IMG/VR virus record: IMGVR_UViG_3300033145_001574
Span: 1-37,264 of that record
From: a virus
Length of the DNA stretch: 37,264 nucleotides
Direction: 5' to 3' (one strand)
Shown here: positions 15,458 through 21,618 of the stretch, piece by piece
How positions within the stretch are numbered: the first letter of the stretch is position 1
How the letters are laid out: each line of letters opens with the position of its first letter
The notes under the pieces: generated by a model
Told to the model about the DNA's origin: nothing
What the model saw: the letters and a program-made list of their open reading frames with translations, nothing else
The model's database searches: none
Position numbers and translations under genes: made by a program

Positions 15458-16309
15458 ATGCCTTATGAACGAACTACTTGGGTAGACGAAATTTTAGATG
15501 ACGCGGAGCAGTTTGAAATATTAGATTCTGCAGGCGCTGCAGTTGATGCTTTCGAAGAATTAGCAACGTGTAAAATACAACTTGAAACTACCATAGATAC
15601 TCCTGGAACGCCGATTGACGCAGAACACTTGAACAATATGGAGGAAGGCATCGTCGCTTTAGCTACTGGTGCTGGTAGATCGGTAAAAGGAGTTCCATTA
15701 GGAGCAGGATCTGACGTCGAAGATATCGTAGCTGGTACTGATGGACATGTGCTAAGACGATTAGGAGCGGATATCGGATTTGGACAAACCGTTGCTGCTG
15801 GTATTGCAAATAACGCGGTTGAAACTGCTAAAATAAAAGATGCTAATGTTACTCTCACTAAATTAGCGGATGATACATTTCCAGATGCGGTATTAGCAAC
15901 TCGATCCGCAGTTCAATCAATCCCAAGTGGCACTTTGACAGAAGTGTTATGGGATACTGAAGCATATGACCATGGTGGATTGCACGATTTGGTTTCTAAT
16001 ATAGGCAGACTAACTGCGCAAAAAGATGGAATTTATATCTATACAATCAATGGTGGATTTATTCTTAATACTAATTATGATAGAAATTTATATGTATACA
16101 AAAACGGTTCGGAGGGAACAAGGATTACTCGAAGGTCGTACGGTGACACCGATGTTTACTCTTATTTTAGTTTGTCAGGAGAAATTGACCTCGATGAAGA
16201 TGATTATATAAACGTGTATGTCCACCAAAACAAAGGTTATGCGGTTGATTTCGGGCGTGACAACGATCGTTATCCCAGTTTCTCGTTACATTATGTAAGA
16301 CCAAATTAG
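15458..16309 (+). CDS. Tail fibre / receptor-binding protein with C1q-like head
   Basis: A 283-residue protein with AGGAG before ATG 15458. The N-terminus includes TPGTPIDAEHLNNMEEGI, a motif common at the start of phage tail fibres and upper baseplate proteins. The middle has a shaft-like segment (AAGIANNAVETAKIKDANVT). The C-terminal part (about 160-283: LATRSAVQSIPSGTLTEVLW, QKDGIYIYTINGGF, NLYVYKNG, FSLHYVRPN) resembles C1q/TNF-like jelly-roll domains that trimerise and bind host surface sugars. Likely a receptor-binding fibre. Confidence 0.82.
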   Translation: MPYERTTWVDEILDDAEQFEILDSAGAAVDAFEELATCKIQLETTIDTPGTPIDAEHLNNMEEGIVALATGAGRSVKGVPLGAGSDVEDIVAGTDGHVLRRLGADIGFGQTVAAGIANNAVETAKIKDANVTLTKLADDTFPDAVLATRSAVQSIPSGTLTEVLWDTEAYDHGGLHDLVSNIGRLTAQKDGIYIYTINGGFILNTNYDRNLYVYKNGSEGTRITRRSYGDTDVYSYFSLSGEIDLDEDDYINVYVHQNKGYAVDFGRDNDRYPSFSLHYVRPN

Positions 16310-16318
16310 AGGTGAATT

Positions 16319-16783
16319 ATGAATAGATATTTAATTAAGAGAGGTGTCTGGGCAACATTAGTTTTGCTAATAATTTATGGTGTTATATATAGTTTGCCAT
16401 TACCTAAAGGCGTAATAGGCGATTATAACCCCTTTCTAAAAAGAATACGGTGTTTCGATCCAAACACTTGTTTACACGAAATTGGGCATAAAATTGATCA
16501 TGAGCAGAGTTGGATTAGCAAATCTGACGAGTGGGTTGCTACAGTTAAAGCCTATTTGGATATTCAAGGTGGAGTATCTTTACAGAACGGTATTCGGGAA
16601 ATGATAATGCTTGCACCCGACACACATCTTTGGCGGACAAGAGATCAAAGAGGAGGCCATTTAGAATTGTATGCTAGTATATTAATGTATAGCAAAGGAG
16701 ATCCTACCCAGATGCCTGAACAATTTGTGGAATTTTACAATTGGGATAGAATATGGGAATTGCAGAAGGAAATAATGCAATAA
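16319..16783 (+). CDS. Membrane-anchored zinc metallopeptidase-like protein
   Basis: A 154-residue protein with an N-terminal positive patch and one hydrophobic segment (about residues 9-27, WATLVLLIIYGVIYSL), a signal anchor. The body carries HEIGH at 53-57 with a further His61, then Glu116 in GGHLELYASI as probable third zinc ligand. This HExxH...E layout is that of gluzincin-like peptidases. The anchor would place the domain outside the membrane. AGAGG stands before ATG 16319. It lies between two fibre genes rather than with the lysis genes. It could cleave fibre or host surface proteins, or act as a superinfection or entry factor. Fold likely, role unknown. Confidence 0.7.
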   Translation: MNRYLIKRGVWATLVLLIIYGVIYSLPLPKGVIGDYNPFLKRIRCFDPNTCLHEIGHKIDHEQSWISKSDEWVATVKAYLDIQGGVSLQNGIREMIMLAPDTHLWRTRDQRGGHLELYASILMYSKGDPTQMPEQFVEFYNWDRIWELQKEIMQ

Positions 16784-16784
16784 A

Positions 16785-17690
16785 ATGAACAAAAAAGATA
16801 TCTTCAAATGGAGTAGTGGATTATCTCCACAAACATTACCTGCTACAACTGCCGAAAACGATATGACTGTTGGGAATGGTGCAGGAGCATGGATAAAGAA
16901 AACGCTAGCAGAAATGATCGCTCTTTTGGCGCATAAAAATACTCATGACCCAGAAGATGGCATAGATCCACTTGACTGCGCTGCGCCTACAGAATTAGCG
17001 AATGTTCAAGCGGCAGGAGAAGGCTCAGCTCATTCATTCGCTCGAAGCGACCACCAACATCAAGTCCAACATAGTATCGTAAATAATCATATTGTAACAA
17101 TTGACGACGCTAATGTTACGGTCGCTGATTATGCTAAGTTTACCGCCAATGGGTTGGAGGGTAGAAGCTGCTCAGAAGTAAGAGATGACTTGGGGCTTCA
17201 AAGTGGCACATCGTTTCCTGGTACGCCTTCAAGCGGGGATAGATATTTCAGAACCGATTTAGGCTGGGAGTGCTATTGGGATGGCACTTATTGGCTGACA
17301 ATGCACGAGTATAGTATAGGCAATCAAATAACAATGACTGCGAACGCCAATGCCTTGATGTTTAAAATGCGTAATGATTATCGTTGGTTTGTGACCAGAT
17401 GCGCTATCGCAACTTACGTTTTTACTACCAACGAGGCAGCGCATTATTGGACAATCATCGTAAGAGGCACAAACTTGATTTATGGTGGAAGCACATCGAT
17501 TTACACATTTACAACGGCGGCGGATGGCATACCTGGTGGATACGCGCTCACAGACCACGGCAGCGACCCTTCAGCCGCTGTGCCAGAGGCGAACAGAGAC
17601 GATGAATTGGTTATATATACTTCAAAAACTGGCTCACCTGGTGATTTATCTATCTGGTCTCAAATATATTGGCGACTGATAGTTACATAA
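16785..17690 (+). CDS. Second tail fibre / receptor-binding protein
   Basis: A 301-residue protein. The N-terminal part contains LPATTAENDMTVGNGAGAWIKKTLAE and then GEGSAHSFARSDHQHQVQH, a Ser/His-rich collar motif frequent in phage tail fibres near the shaft-to-head transition. A linker with GTPSSGDRYFRTDLGWECYWDG precedes a C-terminal beta-sandwich-like domain (about 175-301) rich in Tyr, Thr and Trp. It probably recognises the host surface along with the fibre at 15458-16309. The base composition is a little richer in GC near the C-terminus than in neighbours, which may indicate acquisition of that domain by exchange. Confidence 0.78.
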   Translation: MNKKDIFKWSSGLSPQTLPATTAENDMTVGNGAGAWIKKTLAEMIALLAHKNTHDPEDGIDPLDCAAPTELANVQAAGEGSAHSFARSDHQHQVQHSIVNNHIVTIDDANVTVADYAKFTANGLEGRSCSEVRDDLGLQSGTSFPGTPSSGDRYFRTDLGWECYWDGTYWLTMHEYSIGNQITMTANANALMFKMRNDYRWFVTRCAIATYVFTTNEAAHYWTIIVRGTNLIYGGSTSIYTFTTAADGIPGGYALTDHGSDPSAAVPEANRDDELVIYTSKTGSPGDLSIWSQIYWRLIVT

Positions 17691-17702
17691 AGAGAGGACA
17701 CA

Positions 17703-18503
17703 GTGACACAACCATTCGGATTAGACTTATCTAAACACAACACTTCAGAAGATGGAACCATCAAAGTAGATTTCGATGCGATTCATCAGCATCTTCCGAA
17801 AGTGCTATTTATTGCTGCGAGATGCACGATTTCGTGGGGATATAAAGACAAGTGGTTCCCTTATTATTGGGAAAACATGAAACGAATTGCGGTAGGTCGA
17901 ATGGCTTATCATGTTGAATATCCTGCTGAATCTCCAATACGACAAATGGATAATTTCTTTAGTGGAGTAGTTAAACCTAATTGGGACCACGACCGAGCAG
18001 TTGTTGACGCAGAACTCGATCACGGACAGACTAAATATCAGATAACCAAATGTACTAATCATATTCTTCGAATCTGCAAATCTGAAACTGGTCAATACCC
18101 CTTGCTATATGCGCGTGCTGAATGGGTAAATCGATTTTTAGAAGTTGCTGACTTACCGCCAAGTTTGAATTGGTATATGGCTCAATATCTCAAAAGACGT
18201 AGATGGCCTCCCTATCTCTACACACCTGAACATCCAGGTCCACCCGACATTCCAATCGGTGTTGGCAGAGAAAAGGTACTTATTCATCAAACAGCTGAAT
18301 GGACTAAATCAATTGGCAAATCTGGAAGACGTTATATGGACTATAATCGTTGGTTAAAAAGTATCACTGAACTTTTAGCATATTTTAACTTTAACGATTC
18401 GCCTACTCCAGTTCCGGAGCCGCCGAATCTTTTAGAAGAAATAAACTTCTTAGCACAGGATATCAAAACCCTCGCTATTCAAATAGAAGAAAAAACTCAA
18501 TAG
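17703..18503 (+). CDS. Endolysin, GH25 lysozyme (muramidase)
   Basis: A 266-residue protein starting at GTG 17703 with AGAGAGGAC upstream. It begins FGLDLSKHN with Asp8, and has AVVDAELDHG (Asp102, Glu104) and VLIHQTAEW; these are the active-site strands of GH25 muramidases, which cut the MurNAc-GlcNAc bond of peptidoglycan. After the catalytic domain (about 1-215) there is only a Pro-rich linker (DSPTPVPEPP) and a short helical tail, with no recognisable wall-binding repeat. No signal peptide, so release needs the holin encoded downstream. Confidence 0.93.
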   Translation: MTQPFGLDLSKHNTSEDGTIKVDFDAIHQHLPKVLFIAARCTISWGYKDKWFPYYWENMKRIAVGRMAYHVEYPAESPIRQMDNFFSGVVKPNWDHDRAVVDAELDHGQTKYQITKCTNHILRICKSETGQYPLLYARAEWVNRFLEVADLPPSLNWYMAQYLKRRRWPPYLYTPEHPGPPDIPIGVGREKVLIHQTAEWTKSIGKSGRRYMDYNRWLKSITELLAYFNFNDSPTPVPEPPNLLEEINFLAQDIKTLAIQIEEKTQ

Positions 18504-18513
18504 GATACCTACC

Positions 18514-18951
18514 ATGGCAGATATGTCAAGAGTTGAAATAATCGTAAATCAAATAAAGAGTTCACCTAATACAAAAGCGGCAGTTAACGGTTTCGCCGAT
18601 TTGCTGCTCAATACCGAAAGTCGACGTACAGAAGATATAGAGAAAATTAATGCAGAAATAAAAGCATTGAGCGTCGTTATAACCGGCAACGGAGATCCAA
18701 CGCATTCTCTATTGGCTCGTGTAAACAGAGCAGAGAACAACCAAAAAGAAATGGAGGTAAAACATGAAAAGTTAAACACACTAGTTCGCGGGAAAGGCGA
18801 TGATATCGAAGAAGGAAGTATGCTATGGGTTGTTAGAAAAAGCGCGAAAAGTATTAGTAATTCATCGAGAGTTTCGTGGTTTTCAGCACTCACTATTCTC
18901 GGTATTGTTTTGTCCTGGATATTTAATCTATTTGGTATAAAAGGAGGTTAA
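18514..18951 (+). CDS. XhlA-like lysis accessory protein
   Basis: A 145-residue protein with a long charged coiled coil (about 25-95: RRTEDIEKINAEIKALSV, RVNRAENNQKEMEVKHEKL) and a single C-terminal hydrophobic segment (WFSALTILGIVLSWIFNLF, about 121-139). Cytosolic coiled coil followed by a C-terminal anchor is the arrangement of hemolysin XhlA-like proteins, which cooperate with holins and endolysins. It sits between endolysin and holin genes. Confidence 0.75.
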   Translation: MADMSRVEIIVNQIKSSPNTKAAVNGFADLLLNTESRRTEDIEKINAEIKALSVVITGNGDPTHSLLARVNRAENNQKEMEVKHEKLNTLVRGKGDDIEEGSMLWVVRKSAKSISNSSRVSWFSALTILGIVLSWIFNLFGIKGG

Positions 18952-18952
18952 C

Positions 18953-19279
18953 ATGTTTTTAGATATGTATAACAGTATGGTAACGTTTTTGGAAGGAAAC
19001 ATCATACTCGTCAGTCTGATCATTATTATTGTCGAGTACTTGAAGCGCTGGTTAAAACCAATAACATGGTATAAAGACTGGATGACAACTGCGTTAGCTT
19101 TTATCATCGGTTTTACTATGGTTATCCCATCGACAGGATTTGCTACTGTCGATTGGTTTGATCTTATCGCTCAAGGTTTTGGTCTTGGTTTGGTGGCGAC
19201 AGGCGTTTATAAAGTTGGTTCAACGCTCTCTCGCAAAAGTATATATCCTGCTCCAAAGAAAACGACCAAGAAAAAGTAA
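18953..19279 (+). CDS. Holin
   Basis: A 108-residue protein with two or three transmembrane segments (about 14-32 IILVSLIIIIVEYL, 46-61 TTALAFIIGFTMVIP, 70-88 LIAQGFGLGLVATGVYKV) and a strongly basic tail (APKKTTKKK). It starts two bases after the XhlA-like gene, with AAAGGAGG upstream. Size, topology, charged C-terminus and neighbours identify a holin that times lysis by forming membrane pores for the endolysin. Confidence 0.85.
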   Translation: MFLDMYNSMVTFLEGNIILVSLIIIIVEYLKRWLKPITWYKDWMTTALAFIIGFTMVIPSTGFATVDWFDLIAQGFGLGLVATGVYKVGSTLSRKSIYPAPKKTTKKK

Positions 19280-19297
19280 CAAATTTCCTCCATACAG

Positions 19298-19332
19298 CAA
19301 ATATCCCGCGAAAGCGGGATATTTGTTATTCT
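19298..19332 (+). terminator. Intrinsic terminator ending the late operon
   Basis: A perfect 12-bp stem, CAAATATCCCGC (19298-19309) with GCGGGATATTTG (19314-19325), closed by a GAAA tetraloop and followed by TTATTCT on the plus strand. It lies 19 bases after the holin stop and separates the plus-strand late genes from the convergent minus-strand early genes. The minus-strand side lacks a T-run, so it mainly serves the late transcript. The rest of the gap to 19476 has no gene. Confidence 0.9.
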
Positions 19333-19476
19333 GGAACTTAGAACTAATTTTGAACACTCTAGGGAAATTTCTTTTTTTAGGTATATAAACTAGTACCTAG
19401 TATTGGGGTGTTTCTTAGAATGACCCTACGTGTTTCAAGAATTGAAAAGGACATCCACATCATCGTGTAGTGTTAT

Positions 19477-19716
19477 CTAGAGCTTTTGTTTATCAGAAAC
19501 AGTAGCAAACGATACAAAATTTACCCATTGTTCGCAAACTTTTACTACATACTGATAATTACTCGAAATAGCTTCTAGAAAAAACTTATCTCGTTCTAAC
19601 AAAGGAACACTATGAGCTTTGAGAGCATCTCGAACTAAACCAATGGCTTCAAGCGCAGTTCCATTCTTAACCTCTTTATGAAAAACAACGGTGATATCTG
19701 GATATTTCGGTGTCAT
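19477..19716 (-). CDS. Small early protein, unknown function
   Basis: A 79-residue product read from ATG 19716, with AAGGAG upstream. The frame extends further upstream inside the next gene, but that part is a shadow without its own ribosome site. The sequence TPKYPDITVVFHKEVKNGTA and ALEAIGLVRDALKAHSVP suggests a small alpha/beta protein. No family recognised. It is the last gene of the minus-strand block; the 150 bases beyond it contain no clear minus-strand terminator. Confidence 0.7.
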   Translation of the reverse strand: MTPKYPDITVVFHKEVKNGTALEAIGLVRDALKAHSVPLLERDKFFLEAISSNYQYVVKVCEQWVNFVSFATVSDKQKL

Positions 19717-19717
19717 A

Positions 19718-19954
19718 CTATTGCTCCTTTTTATGTAATTGCATTTCTTGATCATGTCCATTATCGCAAATGCTATCGTCTGCTGGAACATGTGCTCCGC
19801 AAAGATAACAAGGATAACATAAAGGAAGTCCCATTTGCGCAAATTCTGGATCGTTGCATATATAACATTTTTCGTTATATACAGTAGGTTTACTAGTAAT
19901 TCCATCTGACAACATCCAATAAGCTGGATCTGATGGTTTCATTGCAGGACACAT
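19718..19954 (-). CDS. Small zinc-ribbon-like early protein
   Basis: A 78-residue product with Cys pairs CYIC, CYPC-YLC and a CDNGH near the C-terminus (YNEKCYICNDPEF, LCYPCYLCGAH, DSICDNGHDQ), consistent with one or two structural zinc sites. GAGGAG stands before ATG 19954. Its end abuts the next gene. Small zinc-ribbon proteins in early phage regions often bind nucleic acid or host proteins; none is recognisable here. Confidence 0.75.
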   Translation of the reverse strand: MCPAMKPSDPAYWMLSDGITSKPTVYNEKCYICNDPEFAQMGLPLCYPCYLCGAHVPADDSICDNGHDQEMQLHKKEQ

Positions 19955-19955
19955 T

Positions 19956-20207
19956 TTATTTCTCCTCTTTTAATTCGGATATTTCTTCAATTTGATCAAC
20001 CAGATTAATGTAATGGAGTGCTATTGCGTTGAAAGCTGTAGTTGGCCATTCTTCTAAAGAACTAATTTGATCATAATCTTGAGTAGGTGAAATATTATCT
20101 CTTATCATAATATAAGCAAGATCAATTATGGCAAGAGTGCGACCATGTTTAACTAACAATTTCTTAGCTTCGGTTATATAATGTTCATAAATTATGGGCA
20201 TTAACAT
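19956..20207 (-). CDS. Small early protein, unknown function
   Basis: An 83-residue mostly helical protein. ATG 20207 is chosen because AAGGAG lies seven bases upstream; an in-frame ATG at 20234 lies inside the ribozyme-like element and would include that ribosome site in the coding part. The sequence has ITEAKKLLVKHGRTLAIIDL and an acidic Glu-rich C-terminus (EISELKEEK). No family recognised. It is separated from the upstream gene by the degenerate hammerhead-like element. Confidence 0.7.
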   Translation of the reverse strand: MLMPIIYEHYITEAKKLLVKHGRTLAIIDLAYIMIRDNISPTQDYDQISSLEEWPTTAFNAIALHYINLVDQIEEISELKEEK

Positions 20208-20226
20208 TTTGGTTCTCCTTTTTGAA

Positions 20227-20284
20227 TAACTCATTAGGACAGTTCTCTGTCGATCTCTTCTTCCTCCAAAAAGAGATTTCGTTA
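20227..20284 (-). ncRNA. Degenerate type II hammerhead-like element (core G5 to A)
   Basis: Read on the minus strand: TAAC (20284-20281), GAAA (20280-20277), a 6-bp stem III (TCTCTT with AAGAGA, loop TTTGGAGGAAG), TC cleavage position (20253-20252), a 5-bp stem I (GACAG/CTGTC, loop AGAA), then CTAATGA (20237-20231) and GTTA (20230-20227), which closes stem II with TAAC. All helices and core bases match a type II hammerhead except that CTGATGA reads CTAATGA. G5 is essential in known hammerheads, so it is probably weak or inactive. Its stem III loop contains a GGAGG. Confidence 0.6.
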
Positions 20285-20296
20285 ATCAAAATTCTG

Positions 20297-20962
20297 TTAT
20301 TTGATTATTGTTAAACCTTTTGCTGCTTGTAGAATTACAACTGCTTCTTCTTCTGTCGCGTAAATTGTAGGAAGTTTTATACGCACCATTCCTGCTTCAT
20401 TGCTCTTGCTTGATACTATTCCACTCCATTTGCTCAAACCGAATTCTTTATTTATTTTGTCGACGATTATTGTGTTAACTTCTTTTATCTGCAGGTTTTT
20501 CTTTTTCGATTTTTCTTTTAGAACATAAAGATCGTGAAGTGAAAGCACTTCTGCCGCAATTTTTTCGTAACTATAAGTGCCATCTTTTTTCAGCGGGAAT
20601 CTTTTTCCATCGTAGCTACCAATTCGAAGATAAGGTTTTCCAGTACGATGATACGAATGAGAATTTGTTGTTTGCCATGTAATCGATAAATACCATGGAT
20701 TAGATTGAGCAACTCTAATACGCGGTCTATTTTGTTCTCGTACATAACACGCGTTTTTGAATCCCACTTTTTTCAGTTCATCTACGATTTTTTGAGCGTG
20801 AACTTCTTTTTCTTTATAGTCTTTATCGTACTCGAGTTGGCGTTTCTTAACGGCTTCAAGTTGTTCAGCTTTTTGAAGTTCTTTGCGCGCAATACGTTCA
20901 GCGTCTACTAATTCTTGTTTTGCCTTTGCTGCCTTTGCTTTTAGCTCTTCTATTTTATTCAT
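20297..20962 (-). CDS. Coiled-coil early protein, unknown function
   Basis: A 221-residue protein. Residues 1-60 form a highly charged coiled coil (KAKAAKAKQELVDAERIARK, ELQKAEQLEAVKKRQ). The C-terminal 160 residues have mixed alpha/beta pattern (KNACYVREQNRPRIRVA, KPYLRIGSYDGKRFPL, then EKIAAEVLSL). AAGGAG precedes ATG 20962. No family is recognised. It sits between two ribozyme-type elements: a complete hammerhead in its 5' leader and the degenerate one after its stop. Confidence 0.8.
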   Translation of the reverse strand: MNKIEELKAKAAKAKQELVDAERIARKELQKAEQLEAVKKRQLEYDKDYKEKEVHAQKIVDELKKVGFKNACYVREQNRPRIRVAQSNPWYLSITWQTTNSHSYHRTGKPYLRIGSYDGKRFPLKKDGTYSYEKIAAEVLSLHDLYVLKEKSKKKNLQIKEVNTIIVDKINKEFGLSKWSGIVSSKSNEAGMVRIKLPTIYATEEEAVVILQAAKGLTIIK

Positions 20963-20989
20963 TTCAATTCTCCTTTATTGATTATTGAT

Positions 20990-21041
20990 TAGCTCATCAG
21001 TATCGGTTTTTCCGATAGACCCTCTTTCGAGGGTTTCGCTA
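20990..21041 (-). ncRNA. Type II hammerhead ribozyme (copy 1)
   Basis: Minus strand, 5' to 3': stem II strand TAGC (21041-21038); core GAAA (21037-21034); stem III CCCTC-GAAA-GAGGG (21033-21020); TC (21019-21018) with predicted cleavage after C21018; stem I TATCGG-AAAAA-CCGATA (21017-21001); core CTGATGA (21000-20994); stem II strand GCTA (20993-20990). Every invariant hammerhead core base is present. The open helix is stem II, so it is a type II ribozyme. The stop codon TAG of the upstream gene (21041-21039) is part of stem II. Cleavage would give the downstream mRNA a 5' hydroxyl and a 5' stem-loop. Confidence 0.88.
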
Positions 21042-21254
21042 TTTCCAGTTCTTGATTTCGACTATACCAGGAAAATCTTCTTTGAAATTGCCAGCCATCC
21101 AACACGATACAGCGTTTAGAGTTAGTTTTATGTCAGCAGCAAATAATCTTGCGTCTGGTTTGAACATATTATGTGCTGGTTGTCGATTTTCTTGAGTAGT
21201 AACCGGGAGAATCGTACCATCTTTGAACATTACGAACCATTGCGCTGTTTTCAT
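21039..21254 (-). CDS. Small early protein between two hammerhead ribozymes
   Basis: A 71-residue protein (KTAQWFVMFKDGTILPVTTQ then ARLFAADIKLTLNAVSCWMAG), alpha/beta in appearance, no family recognised. ATG 21254 follows AAAGGAGTTTCAA, the same leader sequence as the next upstream small gene, which suggests duplication of a leader-ribozyme module. Its stop codon TAG forms part of stem II of the ribozyme that follows. Confidence 0.78.
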   Translation of the reverse strand: MKTAQWFVMFKDGTILPVTTQENRQPAHNMFKPDARLFAADIKLTLNAVSCWMAGNFKEDFPGIVEIKNWK

Positions 21255-21280
21255 TTGAAACTCCTTTATTAATTAGTAAT

Positions 21281-21332
21281 TAGCTCATCAGTACTGGTTT
21301 TTCCAGTAGACCCTCTTTCGAGGGTTTCGCTA
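21281..21332 (-). ncRNA. Type II hammerhead ribozyme (copy 2)
   Basis: Minus strand, 5' to 3': TAGC (21332-21329); GAAA (21328-21325); stem III CCCTC-GAAA-GAGGG (21324-21311); TC (21310-21309) with predicted cleavage after C21309; stem I TACTGG-AAAAA-CCAGTA (21308-21292); CTGATGA (21291-21285); GCTA (21284-21281). It is identical to copy 1 except for two base pairs of stem I, which change from T-A, C-G to C-G, T-A with pairing kept. It lies between the genes ending at 21330 and starting at 21254, and it again includes the upstream stop codon in stem II. Confidence 0.88.
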
Positions 21333-21506
21333 TTTATTAATTAGACGGTCATAATCTCGTTCGCATTCAAGCGTAATACTAAGAATTTGAGGTAAAAGAC
21401 GAGAATATTTATTTGGCTGCGGAGACTCTTCACTCATACGCATTAAAAAACTTTGAAAATCCTGTGTAGTATAATAATCATTTTTCACAACTTTAACTGT
21501 TTTCAT
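21330..21506 (-). CDS. Small 58-residue early protein
   Basis: Read from ATG 21506 to TAG 21332-21330. The leader AAAGGAGTTTCAA is shared with the gene starting at 21254. The product begins MKTVKVVKNDYYTTQDFQSF and ends LECERDYDRLINK; the N-terminal MKT and leader identity suggest leader duplication rather than homologous proteins. No family is recognised. Upstream of the ribosome site, TTGAGC and GCTCAA (21518-21523, 21539-21544) can form a hairpin whose end abuts AGGAG. Confidence 0.72.
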   Translation of the reverse strand: MKTVKVVKNDYYTTQDFQSFLMRMSEESPQPNKYSRLLPQILSITLECERDYDRLINK

Positions 21507-21548
21507 TTGAAACTCCTTTGAGCCTTGATTAATTAGTTGCTCAAGACA

Positions 21549-21580
21549 ATCATATCATATAACAGCGTAGTGAATGTTAA
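21549..21580 (-). promoter_or_regulatory. Possible early promoter with tandem operator-like repeat
   Basis: On the minus strand TTAACA (21580-21575) is a -35 candidate. The -10 is ambiguous: TGATAT (21557-21552) at 17 bases, or TATGAT at 15 or 20 bases. The direct repeat TTAACGTTT (plus strand 21577-21585 and 21588-21596) overlaps the -35 with an 11-bp period, about one helical turn. It would drive the small-gene/ribozyme cluster separately from the main early operon. Confidence 0.35.
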
Positions 21581-21618
21581 CGTTTTATTAACGTTTACTA
21601 AGTCTTTGCCATCCTGCG

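Noticed and set aside
19140-19388. An 82-codon frame over the holin gene and terminator
   Set aside because: It is out of frame with the holin, crosses the terminator hairpin and lacks a ribosome site.
19360-19410. Second terminator or minus-strand terminator after the late operon
   Set aside because: The GAAATTTC palindrome and the TAGGTA/TACCTA pair are short and the T-run lies between them, not after a stable stem.
19717-19905. Upstream extension of the 79-residue gene
   Set aside because: It lies wholly within the zinc-ribbon gene in another frame; ATG 19716 has its own AAGGAG site.
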